From: Actinernus sp. WN-2022
Lineage: Eukaryota; Cnidaria; Anthozoa; Actiniaria; Actinernidae
Assembly: GCA_030867875.1 (NCBI GenBank)
Contig: JAOWCC010000064.1
Coordinates: 36,354,802 to 36,418,801, forward strand
Direction: 5' to 3'
DNA: 64,000 nt
Shown here piece after piece: positions 23,100-35,065 of the stretch (the stretch's first letter is position 1; every line of letters starts with the position of its first letter). The notes below the pieces were generated by a model. That model was not told the origin of the DNA. It searched no databases and was given only the letters and a program-made list of their open reading frames with translations. The position numbers and the translations under genes are program-made.

Positions 23100-23670
23100 T
23101 TTTCTTTGTAAAAAGTAAATTAGTTTTTAAATATATGGTACAGGAAAATGGTAACCTTAGCTCCAGATGTTTTGCCAAAGCTTGTAAACAGGGTGAATTT
23201 AAGCATCTCTCTACGTTCGATGGATAACTCACTTAATCTTATTACTTATCAGATTCCTAATGCCAAGACCATGTGTTACCAAAATAGTTATTTTATAAGA
23301 GCTTCCCGAACTTGGAATACACTTCCACACGAACTGCGTAAATCAGATATCTCTTTACCTAAGTTTAGATCATTACTATTTAAATATTACGTGTCTGCCA
23401 TCACTTCTGTATTTGACATCGAGAACCCTAGGTCTTGGAAGTCTGTATGTCTGAAATGCCACCAGGCAAGACAGTTAACCGCACCTCTCAAATGCTGCTT
23501 TTAGGTTGAAATAGATATTGTAATTAGATCATTTGTTGTAATTTTATTTTTCATAGGAAACCAACGTAATTGGCTAACGCTGTGTTGGTTCTCCTGGCCT
23601 CTATGTTTTGTTTGTTGTATATTTTACTTTATTCTATTTTGTATCTTCTATTATGGCCGAAGTAAGTAAA
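23100..23670 (+). pseudogene. LINE ORF2 C-terminus and 3' UTR
   Basis: The open frame 23148-23504 reads QNSYFIRASRTWNTLPHELR and then FRSLLFKYY, the conserved tail of Jockey/CR1-like reverse transcriptases (xxYFxRxxRxWNxLPxxIR). It ends with a stop, followed by about 150 bp of 3' UTR and a simple tail of aagtaagtaaataaataaat. A 5'-truncated insertion on the plus strand. Confidence 0.7.
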
Positions 23671-23794
23671 TAAATAAATAAGTAAAAGTTTGGTTCCACT
23701 CAGAAACGTTTGAATATCAGTTTTCGATAACGAAAAATTGCAGCTGAGATAAATAAGATGGTGTCAAACTGTTAGTAATCATATAAAAACAAAA

Positions 23795-24070
23795 TCAGTA
23801 ACTTATGCATTGTCTGTCGCATACACATATCTTCCCAAGCAAGCGCATTAAGTAGTTTTTTTCACTTGTACATTGTTCGAGTAATAACTTAATTGCAGAT
23901 TCATATTGAACATCTTCTAGTAACTGGCTTTCTGTTTCAGTACAATTATCCCAAATGACATCAGCATACTCCATAAGCGGTCTAACCAAACTTTTGTACA
24001 GGCACGTTAGGGTTGACCTATCAACTTTATATTTAAGGTCATTTACATGGTACAATGTAATCGCTGCCAC
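23795..24070 (-). pseudogene. LINE reverse-transcriptase thumb fragment
   Basis: A 91-residue frame reads LKYKVDRSTLTCLYKSLVRP then LMEYADVIWDNCTETESQLL, the block typically found after the palm domain of CR1-type enzymes (LxxxYxSxxRPxxEYAxxVWDN). It lacks the catalytic motifs and is a relic. Confidence 0.75.
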
Positions 24071-24366
24071 TTACGATACATCGGGGAAACTAAATGACGA
24101 CTTAAAGACCGATTTATTGAACACAGGCGAGCAGTTGACAAACTTAATATTAAATCTATACCTCTCTGAACATTTCCTTTCCTGCCCTAACCATTCTAAC
24201 ACTGACATGCAACTTATCAGTGCACCAGTCAATGTAAACCTCCCCCCCCCCCCCCCAAACCCCGGTCAGTACTATGCGGGGATTAGCGAGGCATTTGGCA
24301 CTTCACTCGTGCCCCAGTGAGCGGGGCATTAGCCTTGTTTAGAATATCGTGGCGATTAGGCGGGGT

Positions 24367-24601
24367 CACACAGCGGTCAAACGTCTGCGCATGCGTCAAA
24401 AGTCTTGCAACAACAACGTTTCCAAAACAAATTCAAAGCGAGCCGGCGGCCGTCACTGTTCACACAACCGTTTTCTTAACTTAACTTTTGGGGGTAGAAG
24501 TTCACTGTAATACGTTTTAAGGTAATTTTGCGCGGGAAATTCGCGCGGCCGCCCTACAGACTGACCGTAATACGCACGCGCAGACGTTTGACCGCTGTGT
24601 G
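24367..24601. mobile_element. 235-bp MITE with 9-bp target duplication
   Basis: The terminal inverted repeats begin CACACAGCGGTCAAACGTCT and end with the complement CGCTGTGTG. The 9-mer aggcggggt is present directly on both sides (24358-24366 and 24602-24610), a perfect target-site duplication. Nine bases is typical of Mutator-like elements; eight would suggest hAT. Confidence 0.85.
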
Positions 24602-24610
24602 AGGCGGGGT

Positions 24611-25118
24611 TTGGCCATGGAAGCCGCTGACCATTTTGGCTCATTTCTTTTTAATCACCTCGTGGTGCGGAAACTCACGTATGTTTGCCATTGTTTATTG
24701 AGTGAAATAATAGCATTTTAGTTCAGCTGGAACGCTTCATGGATGACCTTGAAGCTTCTTTGCGGGTATTGACTATTTTTAAATCAATTTTGCCTAAGGT
24801 GCTTTTAAGAATGTGTTTTCATATAAAGTAATATGGGAGAGAGTTGGCGCTTTAGACTTTAGTTATTTTAGCCACAAGTGTAACGAGGTACATTGTTAAT
24901 TCGTGAATGCACGCATGTGCAGGAACGAGTTATTTGGGTTAGGTAGATTTCGATTCCAAATGTGCGGTATCCACGTATCCTTTTCCGAATGCCGTATCCT
25001 TTGACGAAGATGGTCGCTGTGACTGAGGAACAAACTTTTATCGGAAAAGACGCGTTGTCTCGGGTTATCAGTGTGGTACCCTATTTTTGTATTTTCTGGG
25101 TAACTCGCTTACTGGCAG
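24611..25118. other. intergenic, no gene recognised
   Basis: No supported gene. The unit of the repeat that follows begins near 25119. Confidence 0.4.
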
Positions 25119-25340
25119 GTGGCTCAAACCTGGACATACATGGTAGTGGGTCCCTATCCATCACTTAGCGGTGATGACGTAACGATGACATCATCGGTCA
25201 CGTGATTTTAAGTACATGCACATATCTCCCTCATTTTTAATGCCAGACGGCTCAAACTTTGACAGGTATGGTATTGGATCACCACGATTCACTTAGTGAT
25301 GATGACGTAACGCTGACGTCATCGGTCACGTGATTTTTAG
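25119..25340. repeat. diverged tandem repeat, two units
   Basis: Two units about 130 bp apart share ggctcaaac, a tggtattgggtcc-like phrase, and gatgacgtaacg...gtcatcggtcacgtgattt. Each ends with cyclic-AMP-element-like (TGACGTCA) and E-box-like (CACGTG) palindromes. Confidence 0.65.
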
Positions 25341-25348
25341 TATATGCC

Positions 25349-25391
25349 AAAATAGCTCACTGACCATCCGCGAGTTGCCCTTAGGGGCGCT
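25349..25391. repeat. short dispersed repeat, partner at 37824-37862
   Basis: aatagctcactgaccatccg and the following cgagttgccctt recur inverted at 37824-37862. Confidence 0.6.
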
Positions 25392-25559
25392 ATGTTTAAC
25401 CTCATTATCTTATCTTTTTAGTAAATAAATTTGAGAAGAAGGCAACATAATTTACATTATTTAAAGTGTCATCCGTAAAGCGGGAAGTTGTGAAGGGGTG
25501 TTGTATTTTGGACATTTTAAATCCGAGTTTGTTCAGGCAGCCAGCAAGACAGTGTATTA

Positions 25560-26790
25560 AAGGAACCTCGCTTATCTCGGCTGGAAAAAAACATGGACTC
25601 TATGATACCTGTCTTACTGAGGTGACATTGTGCGGAGATCGCTGACGAGCGGAGTATTTCCATCTTCCCTTAAGGAATCGCAAGTGCGCCCGAAGTTAAA
25701 GAAGGCTAATTTGGACAGCGACCCGTTCACAAGCTATAGACCTGTTGCCAATATTCCTTTCTTAGGTAAATTAACTGAGAAGTCGACCGTTGCTATTCAG
25801 ACGTATAACTATTTGGGCCAACATGGGCTGTTTCCGTGCCTTCAATCTGCTTACAGGCAGAACCACTCGACGGAAACTGCTTAACTAAGGGTAACCAACG
25901 ACATCTTGAGAACCCTTGACCGTCACGAAGAAGTGGTTCTAGTACTCAGATCTCTCGGCAGCGTTTGATACGCTAGGTCACAATATCTTACTCAGGAGAC
26001 TCAGCTCGTATTTCAATTTTACTGGTACAGTTATTCAGTGGTTTACCGATTTACAAGGCCGGTCACAAAGAGTAACAATAGGTGATTGTACATCTACACC
26101 AAGTGCCTTGAATATGGTGTCCCGCAGGCTCCATACTTGGTAACGCCAGAATAGAAGTAAAGGAGAAGGCTAGGAACTTAGGTGTAATTATGGATAAGAA
26201 TTTGTGTTTTAATAATCAAGTAAATGAAACCTGTATATAACAAAGCCATTTTTGCTATAAGGTCCATTGGATGAATAAGAAAGTATCTCTCTTATGATGG
26301 ACTTAAGACGCTTGTAAATTATCTTGTAATTCATGACTAGATTACTGTATAATAGCCTTTTATATGGCATACCTAAATATCAGAAGGATAAACTTCAGAG
26401 GATCCAGAACACTGCAGCGCGTCTTGTAACCGGATCGAGACGTTCAGATCACATAACATCGATTCTTATGGAGCTACATTGGCTAACGGGTTAGGAAAGG
26501 ATTAACTTCAAGATTCTTCAGTCTTATTACTTATAAGATCTTACATGGGCAATCACCCAAGTACCTAATACCGCTTATTTAAGAATACTCTCCTTCACGG
26601 ACATTACGATCCTCTAACCGCTCTTTACTGATCACTCCATCTGTTAAATCCACTACTTAAATACACTAATCCGCCTTCTTCTCCTCATCATCTAAACTCT
26701 GGAACACTATTCCTGAAGAAATCAAATCAACTAAGACTGTACAGGCATTTAACTCTTTGTCGTCCGATCGTGTGTGAGCTCAATTGGTAA
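25560..26790 (+). pseudogene. CR1/L2-type LINE, internally deleted ORF2
   Basis: Reverse-transcriptase blocks appear in order but in shifting frames. SGVFPSSLKESQVRPKLKKA, FTSYRPVANIPFLGKLTEK and LQSAYRQNHSTETA lie in the frame 25630-25884. A relic of the LSAAFDT motif (palm motif A) follows near 25950. After a deletion come RNLGVIMDKNLCF near 26170 and NTAARLVTGSRRSDHIT with ELHWL near 26430. The YxDD motif lies in the deleted part. Multiple stops make it dead. Confidence 0.75.
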
Positions 26791-27509
26791 AATCCTGAGT
26801 GCTAACTCAACCCTCCCCCCCTCAGTTAAAGTTTGGCTAGCCCGGGGCAGTTAAATACTGCTGACTTTTTAAGCGGAGGGCTCAAACTTTTCCCACAATG
26901 CCATTTGGGAGAATTCTGTTCACTCGTTGACGGTAGGTATGGCTGCTTCGGTAGGATTTCCAATGAAATGTGCTCTAATTTTGGAGAAAAATGCCACTGT
27001 CAGAGAGCTTGAGGACATCATTAAGTCTGAGGACGGCTGAAAATTACTTGGTTTGCTTTTAGTAGGCCTTGTGAGGGGATTTCACAGGGTTTTTCCGTTG
27101 TGTTTGTGCTTTCAGACACGGGAAAAAATTCTTCACTGAAATCCTTGAAATCCTGCAGTTGGCATTCTTTTACCCCTGCTCAACCTATTAGGATGTGTTC
27201 TTGTCACTCCTATTTACTCCTATTTACGTCTCCTATTTACAGGCTCGGACGGTAAAGAGTTAATGAATTGATCATATTCATAATGGTATAAAAGAACGGT
27301 CTTTCTCGATTGGAGGTGCGTGAATGAGGCACCATGGGAAGGGTAAAACTAGACTTGCGACGGCTGGGATTCCTGTGGTAAATATTGTAAAAACTTGTGA
27401 GCATGCATGAACAGGTAAACCGCGTATTTACCTCAAAAATACATTGAACCAACCTCATCAGTCCCCGAACACATTTGGCCCACATCTTTAAAAGCGCCGT
27501 TTCATCCTC
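26791..27509. other. intergenic, no gene recognised
   Basis: No supported feature apart from short open frames. Confidence 0.4.
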
Positions 27510-27696
27510 CACAAAATGGCCGTCAAGCGGCCAACATTCAGTTTTATAGTTTGAGCTCCTCAGCTCCAGTGAAAATGATTTGAAGAATTACCTACAGTAA
27601 TCAACAGATCCTGAATACCTTAATTGGTTAATTCTGAATTGGATTACAGGAAAATGAGGAAACTGAAAGCTTGCAAGGTGCGCAAAGGACACTGGG
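27510..27696. repeat. dispersed repeat, partner at 63290-63450
   Basis: tagtttgagctcctcagctc, gaattggattacagg and gcttgcaaggtgcgcaaagg occur in the same order and orientation at 63290-63450. The small open frame at 27624-27806 overlaps it and is not supported as a gene. Confidence 0.75.
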
Positions 27697-28603
27697 TAAG
27701 ACGGACCTTTAATGAATTCACAACTCGATGTTTTATTCAACAAGCCGTTGGAGTTATTTTTGCTTTGACAGGCAGTGCTCTTTATTTGCTGTACATTAAA
27801 GAGTAGATGATGCAAGATAGCAACAATAACATATGAATGATTGTTTGTTTCCTATCAAAGAACAAAGCCTTGACTTCACATTAGATAACATCCTATTTTA
27901 CCTATGTAACTGACGGTATATGTGTTTTTTTATTTGATGTCCAAGAAGTCGAAAGAAAATTATTTTAAATACCACTGAAGCAAACACGTGACTAAATAGT
28001 AAAAAACCTTAAAAAGCAATGATTTTTTGTCTTGGAATAGAACCAGCCCTTCATTGCTGGAAACAACTAAACTACACTGATTTTCGGAGCAGGTGTAACA
28101 AGTTTTATTTATGTCGTTTGGTAAGCAAATCTTTGTGGGAGACACTACTTTCTTGTCCCACAAATGCATTATCTGACTGGATCCATTAATTATCAATTAG
28201 AAAATGTCTCCTTTTTTCATCTAGCGCAAAATGTTAGCAAAACCACATCAGATATAACTCACTTCTAGACAAAAAAACAACTGAAAGAAATTGTTTTTCC
28301 CAATAAACTTCACTATAGTAGTTTTAGCATTTTTAAAGTGGTATTTTGGGACTCTCATGAAGATATCTTATTATCAGTTTGTGTTTGTGAAGAAAACTCA
28401 AAACTTGCTCTGTCGACAAGCCAATACAATTTGAGATTTGGAAAGATTTCTCTGTATGAATTATAATATCTAAGGAAGCGAGAGCAAAACCAAAACCGCA
28501 AAAAGAATATCGCCCGAGAACCAAACAGTAATATCCGGTCCTGCGAACATTTGCTCTTCAAAAAATCACAATGAACCTCTGGAAACAAAACATTTAGGAT
28601 ACA
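27697..28603. other. intergenic, 5' flank of the next gene
   Basis: No gene recognised. I see no clear TATA box close to the downstream start codon. Confidence 0.4.
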
Positions 28604-28954
28604 ATGTCATGTCTCAGGGTTTCAGAAGCAGTTTTTATATTTCTTATTGTGATAATAGTCTTAATAGATGGAACTACTGCACGGTCTGGCGGGAAAAAAG
28701 GTAGCAGATCTCGAGGACGCACTCGCACAAAGAAGTTATGCTGTGGAGGAATTGGTGGACCAGATCAAGGACGAAAACTGCCTGACTGGATAGTCGCCAT
28801 TCTGGTTTTCCTTTTTATTATTGCGTTGTATATGCTATATGCTCTTTTCCGATGGATATATCACACGAAATTTGAGGGTCGTTACTTCAGATACAGGGCG
28901 GGTATCCAGCGTATGGAATCGAGCGAAGGTGGTTCGACATTGACTGCTGTATAA
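28604..28954 (+). CDS. small single-pass membrane protein with highly basic ectodomain
   Basis: An intronless ORF of 116 residues from the ATG at 28604 (A at -3). Residues 1-25 look like a signal peptide (VFIFLIVIIVLIDGTTA). The mature ectodomain is only about 35 residues and very basic (RSGGKKGSRSRGRTRTKK), followed by LCCGGIGG with two cysteines. The transmembrane helix is about residues 62-82 (WIVAILVFLFIIALYMLYALF). The tail is about 34 residues, basic near the membrane, and ends LTAV, a fit to a class I PDZ ligand. An alternative reading is a two-helix protein with an uncleaved first segment. No family is recognised. The layout and the Arg/Ser-rich start after the signal peptide resemble the genes at 42034 and 56978. 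Confidence 0.6.
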   Translation: MSCLRVSEAVFIFLIVIIVLIDGTTARSGGKKGSRSRGRTRTKKLCCGGIGGPDQGRKLPDWIVAILVFLFIIALYMLYALFRWIYHTKFEGRYFRYRAGIQRMESSEGGSTLTAV

Positions 28955-29817
28955 TGAAGAGGCTCCAAATGGAGGATGGACTTGTTTTCACTGCAGGAAC
29001 GGTGAAACCACAGCTGAAAGGAAGGAACAAAAGCGCTATTATATAAGACGAAGATTCTGGTATTTGAGTTCTATTGTAAGGCGATTTGACAAGATGATGT
29101 TATTTGTCTGCATTAAAATAATTGCCCACAACAGTCAGTTCAATCATAACAGCTTCAAGAATTATGAAAGCATAAAACTAATTTATCTGTAAACATAAAA
29201 AGAAAAGAAACAAATCCTTTGCAAATCTAGAAAGAAAAAGAAAGCTCTTATGGTATGATAGATCGATTAACAAGTAATACTTCAGCTTTTGTTAGTGGCG
29301 TAATAAACAGGTATTCCATGGCAGTACGTGTACAGTGATCAAACTAAATTATCAATGTTAGTGCATGGACAAAGTTTTGATGTTTTAGGTTTTTCTTCCA
29401 TTTATTTTACCAATTTAGTTATTTTATGGGTGCAAATTTCACAACGAGCTGACTGAAAATTTACTAAGCAAGTATTTTACTACTACTGTAAGCTTGGGTA
29501 GCCAATGCAGAAATGCAGTAGAAGTTTCAACTTACTGCGGAGTAATGTTAAACAAAACTGGACCACTATGTACTGAAGAGAGAATACCTACCAAATATTA
29601 CAAGTCATTATTGATGTAACTGGTATAAAGAGCAATGGACCTAAAAACAATTGTCTGTGGAATGCCGAACATACATGGGATAGGGTCAGAGTTACTTGGC
29701 AGGTCAGATTTCTATGGATTTCTCTGGAGCGCAGACTAGGATCTAACGAGCTTATTAATGTGCTCAGTTACTGTATGTATATAACGAGAACCAATTACGT
29801 TGCAGGAAGAATTTCAA
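28955..29817. other. 3' flank, no gene recognised
   Basis: AT-rich sequence with possible polyadenylation hexamers (aataaa near 29301). No supported gene. Confidence 0.4.
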
Positions 29818-32020
29818 AACAGCATTTCAACTTGCAGCTATTTGAGCCAGTCAGTGTCGAGTAGAAGACAACAGCATTTCAACTTGCAGCTATTTGAGCC
29901 AATCAGTGTCGAATAGAAGACAACAGCATTTCAACTTGCAGCTATTTGAGCCAATCAGTGTCGAGTAGAAGACAACAGCATTTCAACTTGCAGCTATTTG
30001 AGCCAATCAGTGTCGAATAGAAGACAACAGCATTTCAACTTGCAGCTATTTGAGCCAATCAGTGTCGAGTAGAAGACAACAGCATTTCAACTTGCAGCTA
30101 TTTGAGCCAATCAGTGTCGAATAGAAGACAACAGCATTTCAACTTGCAGCTAATTGAGCCAATCAGTGTCGAGTAGAAGACAACAGCATTTCAACTTGCA
30201 GCTATTTGAGCCAATCAGTGTCGAATAGAAGACAACAGCATTTCAACTTGCAGCTATTTGAGCCAATCAGTGTCGAGTAGAAGACAACAGCATTTCAACT
30301 TGCAGCTATTTGAGCCAATCAGTGTCGAATAGAAGACAACAGCATTTCAACTTGCAGCTATTTGAGCCAATCAGTGTCGAGTAGAAGACAACAGCATTTC
30401 AACTTGCAGCTATTTGAGCCAATCAGTGTCGAATAGAAGACAACAGCATTTCAACTTGCAGCTATTTGAGCCAATCAGTGTCGAGTAGAAGACAACAGCA
30501 TTTCAACTTGCAGCTATTTGAGCCAATCAGTGTCGAATAGAAGACAACAGCATTTCAACTTGCAGCTATTTGAGCCAATCAGTGTCGAGTAGAAGACAAC
30601 AGCATTTCAACTTGCAGCTATTTGAGCCAATCAGTGTCGAATAGAAGACAACAGCATTTCAACTTGCAGCTAATTGAGCCAATCAGTGTCGAGTAGAAGA
30701 CAACAGCATTTCAACTTGCAGCTATTTGAGCCAATCAGTGTCGAATAGAAGACAACAGCATTTCAACTTGCAGCTATTTGAGCCAATCAGTGTCGAGTAG
30801 AAGACAACAGCATTTCAACTTGCAGCTATTTGAGCCAATCAGTGTCGAATAGAAGACAACAGCATTTCAACTTGCAGCTATTTGAGCCAATCAGTGTCGA
30901 GTAGAAGACAACAGCATTTCAACTTGCAGCTATTTGAGCCAATCAGTGTCGAATAGAAGACAACAGCATTTCAACTTGCAGCTATTTGAGCCAATCAGTG
31001 TCGAGTAGAAGACAACAGCATTTCAACTTGCAGCTATTTGAGCCAATCAGTGTCGAATAGAAGACAACAGCATTTCAACTTGCAGCTATTTGAGCCAATC
31101 AGTGTCGAATAGAAGACAACAGCATTTCAACTTGCAGCTATTTGAGCCAATCAGTGTCGAGTAGAAGACAACAGCATTTCAACTTGCAGCTATTTGAGCC
31201 AATCAGTGTCGAATAGAAGACAACAGCATTTCAACTTGCAGCTATTTGAGCCAATCAGTGTCGAGTAGAAGACAACAGCATTTCAACTTGCAGCTATTTG
31301 AGCCAATCAGTGTCGAATAGAAGACAACAGCATTTCAACTTGCAGCTAATTGAGCCAATCAGTGTCGAGTAGAAGACAACAGCATTTCAACTTGCAGCTA
31401 TTTGAGCCAATCAGTGTCGAATAGAAGACAACAGCATTTCAACTTGCAGCTATTTGAGCCAATCAGTGTCGAGTAGAAGACAACAGCATTTCAACTTGCA
31501 GCTATTTGAGCCAATCAGTGTCGAATAGAAGACAACAGCATTTCAACTTGCAGCTATTTGAGCCAATCAGTGTCGAGTAGAAGACAACAGCATTTCAACT
31601 TGCAGCTATTTGAGCCAATCAGTGTCGAATAGAAGACAACAGCATTTCAACTTGCAGCTATTTGAGCCAATCAGTGTCGAGTAGAAGACAACAGCATTTC
31701 AACTTGCAGCTATTTGAGCCAATCAGTGTCGAATAGAAGACAACAGCATTTCAACTTGCAGCTATTTGAGCCAATCAGTGTCGAGTAGAAGACAACAGCA
31801 TTTCAACTTGCAGCTATTTGAGCCAATCAGTGTCGAATAGAAGACAACAGCATTTCAACTTGCAGCTATTTGAGCCAATCAGTGTCGAGTAGAAGACAAC
31901 AGCATTTCAACTTGCAGCTATTTGAGCCAATCAGTGTCGAATAGAAGACAACAGCATTTCAACTTGCAGCTATTTGAGCCAATCAGTGTCGAGTAGAAGA
32001 CAACAGCATTTCGACTTGCT
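29818..32020. repeat. 52-bp satellite, 42 copies with dimeric higher-order structure
   Basis: The monomer aacagcatttcaacttgcag-ctatttgagccaatcagtgt-cgaRtagaagac repeats 42 times with very few changes. The base R alternates G, A, G, A from copy to copy, so the true unit is a 104-bp dimer; the alternation slips once, with two A-type copies in a row at about 31054 and 31106. A taattgag variant occurs at 30151, 30671 and 31347, spaced 10 and 13 monomers apart. Each monomer contains AGCCAATCAG, a perfect CCAAT-box core. All frames contain stops. Confidence 0.95.
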
Positions 32021-32176
32021 CGAGCTTTGATCCAGTAAAACTGAGGCACATTTGGGTGACTAGTTCTGAAGTCGAAGTCTTTTGAATGAAGAACATCGCG
32101 TGGATGGGGTAGGATTTGTAAGTTGGAATGCTTTATTAACGTTCTGCAATGTGTTTAGTTCTCGTGGTCTTGCAAT

Positions 32177-32284
32177 GCACAAAGGTTTCATTATGAGGCT
32201 CCGGGGCAAATTAAATATATTATTTTCTCTTTTCACGAATCACTCAGCATTATACCCCGGAGCCTCATATTGAAACCTTTGCGC
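32177..32284. repeat. 108-bp fold-back element
   Basis: gcacaaaggtttcattatga with ggctccggggc at 32177 is mirrored at 32255-32284. An AT-rich loop lies between. Confidence 0.75.
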
Positions 32285-34089
32285 ATGACAAGTGAAGCAT
32301 ATATCGAAAGTGTGCTATTCCTGTACACACATGCATTATTGCACGTTGACCTAATAACCCCGACATCGCCAAAATTAGATTAAATGGCACAATTTCCTAA
32401 ATTCTGTCTGAAATTGAATGAAATTTTCTCAGTTTACTATGCAAGTAAAATTTAAGGTTTTGGTTAAATTAGTTTTAGATAATTATTGTGACGTCATAAG
32501 AGTTAGCTCCTTTTTTGGTCAAATTCCTCTTAAAATAGAAGTTTAATATAAAGTATGTTTTAACGAAGATATGGCGATGCGTTTTCATCTGGCACAATTT
32601 TGAAGTATATATGATAAATATTCCCGAAGTTATTAAGGATTTAATATTTTCATGACGTCATATCTTTGACGTAATGTATTTTACACAAAGGGGCTTTCTA
32701 CTGTAAAAGAAAACAAAAACTCGATATTGCAACTACTTAGTGTGTTAAAAGGTCATTCGTTAAAAATATAGACATAATGCTCACTCATCTATATTTAGAG
32801 GGCGTTTTCAAATACTTATGACGTCATAGTGACGTTTACGTTTTTTTCACTGTAAGCTTGAAACAGGAGCCCATTACCAGGAGCGTACCTATGTGATGGG
32901 TAGCGCCCACAGCACAGTAGACGATGTGGCTATTTATAGTCGCGAAGTTCTGGTATGCGATTACGTTGTTTTTTGTTCTCTTGCGCTTTAGTATTTTTAG
33001 CAGTTTGAACCGTGTTAATTACAATTTTTCAGTGCATCCTGATTGGTTAAAAGTGACGGCCTTTGTTTCTTCTCGCGGGAAACACAAAGCTAAAAATAGC
33101 TACATCATCTGTTCTGCTGTTGGACAGACCTAATCGATTTTAGGTACTAAGGTCTTCTTTAAGTTTCTAGAGTGTCATGTAATATTGTTTAAGACTCCAA
33201 AAAGTTATTTGAAGAAATATGTTTCAAAACTGGTTTTATGCTGTTTGTTAATTACGGAAATTCAAAATTCAATAACTTGTCTTCCTCTTAACCAACCGAA
33301 ATCGCGTTTTCGATTACTTTGTTCCCAACAAGAGGAGAATTGAAAAATATAACGATATTTTAGTATATTACAGGTACTTGAAAACAGGAGAAACCTATTA
33401 TACACGATAAATAACGTCATGGTGACGTCATTAAGATGTTCACGTTAACATTAAACACGAAATTGTATTTTGTTTACTCGTCTAAACGTCTCCTAAAAAA
33501 TCATTATTGTACTGTTTAAAGTTTTGAATATATAGACAAATAAACCCTCCCGATTTTGGGGTAATTTATGTCCACCGTAACTGAGATTGGGAAGTTACGT
33601 TTAAACAAGAAGTTCCAGTATAAAAGGATATAAGCTCCTTTCACCCATGGTGAGCGAACTGGAAATTTGAAATTCAAATTACAGAGCAGTGAAAAACGTA
33701 GGTGAGTGAATCAACCTGTCCTGTTAAACTGAAAAGTAAACACAGAGGGAAGATAGTTGTTTCTTAAATAATTACTTTAGGCGATATTATATTACTGGTT
33801 ACGAACTCTCTGGTGTTTAACATTTATGTGTACGTTTGAGTGAATTTCGCGCGATAAGAAATCAGTAGGGAGCACTCAAGCGGAGCATCACACATGTTCA
33901 CTCGACAAAGGCTGAGTGACAACTGAATGTGACAGTTGCCTGACCATTCTCTTTTTACCGGAACTTCATGTTTAATCCATAATTTCAAATAACTTTTCGT
34001 AATCTTCACTAATTAAAACAATTAAAACAGCTTGAACTCCGGCGTGTTCATACACCTGCGTGTTTGGCTCATTACGAACACACAATCAG
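32285..34089. other. AT-rich region with recurrent TGACGTCAT motifs, no gene
   Basis: The palindrome tgacgtcat, alone or doubled, occurs at about 32490, 32654, 32820 and 33425. The first three are about 165 bp apart, which may reflect very diverged tandem units. I see no supported gene. Confidence 0.45.
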
Positions 34090-35065
34090 ATGCGAAAGTA
34101 CGCACGTACAGTCGATCTCATCTAAAATTCCACACGAGTCAGAACATGAGTAAAATACGAGTGAACACATGTAGAACATGAGTGACTTCAAGTAAGCCAG
34201 GTTACCCTAGGATAACACAGGTAGCTTAAAAAATGCTCGGATTCAAATACTATTGTTACTCTGATCTAAAATCTGATCTAAAACTCCACACGAGTCAGAA
34301 CACGAGTGCATAATTCTTCATAATTTAATTTAAAAATAATAAAATTAAAATAATAATTGTTTTATCGTCTTTATAGTTGTTTCAGGTTACCTGTGTTATC
34401 AGTGTGGTACCCTCGTTGTATTTCCGAGCTATCTGTGTTATACTAGGGTACCCTAGGTTAGTTATTTCGGGTTACCTGTGTTTTCAGTAAGGTTGTATTT
34501 TTGGGCTACCTGTGTTCACAGCTTGCACACAGTCAGATCACTGTTAGTACACACGCACAACCAGTCAAATTGGATTAAATGGACAATCAGATGCATGCAC
34601 AGTCGCATCACGTAGCAGCGCCAGAGTATCAAGAAGCTGCACGCAGGGGAACTAAACTCTAAACTGATCAACTCAATATCTTTGCAAAGATGTATTCGAA
34701 TTAAATAAATTGTGCAATTTAATTTTTCTTTATTACGCGTCTATCCGCTCAGACGGCTCAAATCTTGCATTTTGTGACGTCAGTTCCCGACATCTGGCTT
34801 CTAATTGCGAACGAAACCATTGTGTTATTTTTGTGCTGGAGGTCGATACAGGGAAATTTGCACCGAATAGAGCCGCCACACAATCTAGATTTATCAGAGG
34901 AGAATCGAACTCAAAAACTAATTATCTCTTGAAAGACGCGCAACACAGAAAAATAAAATAGCAGAACATATGTCTTTGAATACATCTTTGTTTAGACGTT
35001 GTGAACACAAGTAGAATACGAGTGCACGCAAGTAGAACCACAGGAAACCCAAGCTCTGTTTGGGG
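34090..35065. repeat. region of degenerate short repeats
   Basis: Phrases such as ccacacgagtcagaaca, tagaacatgagtg and agaatacgagtgca recur at 34130-34320 and again near 35010. Between them are variants of ggttacctgtgttatcagtg and gggtaccctaggtta, some inverted (34198-34230 against 34384-34515). It looks like a decayed repetitive element. The open frame 34710-34961 is not supported. Confidence 0.5.

Noticed and set aside
29818..32020. CRISPR-like array
   Set aside because: The repeats are continuous 52-bp tandem units without unique spacers, in eukaryotic DNA.
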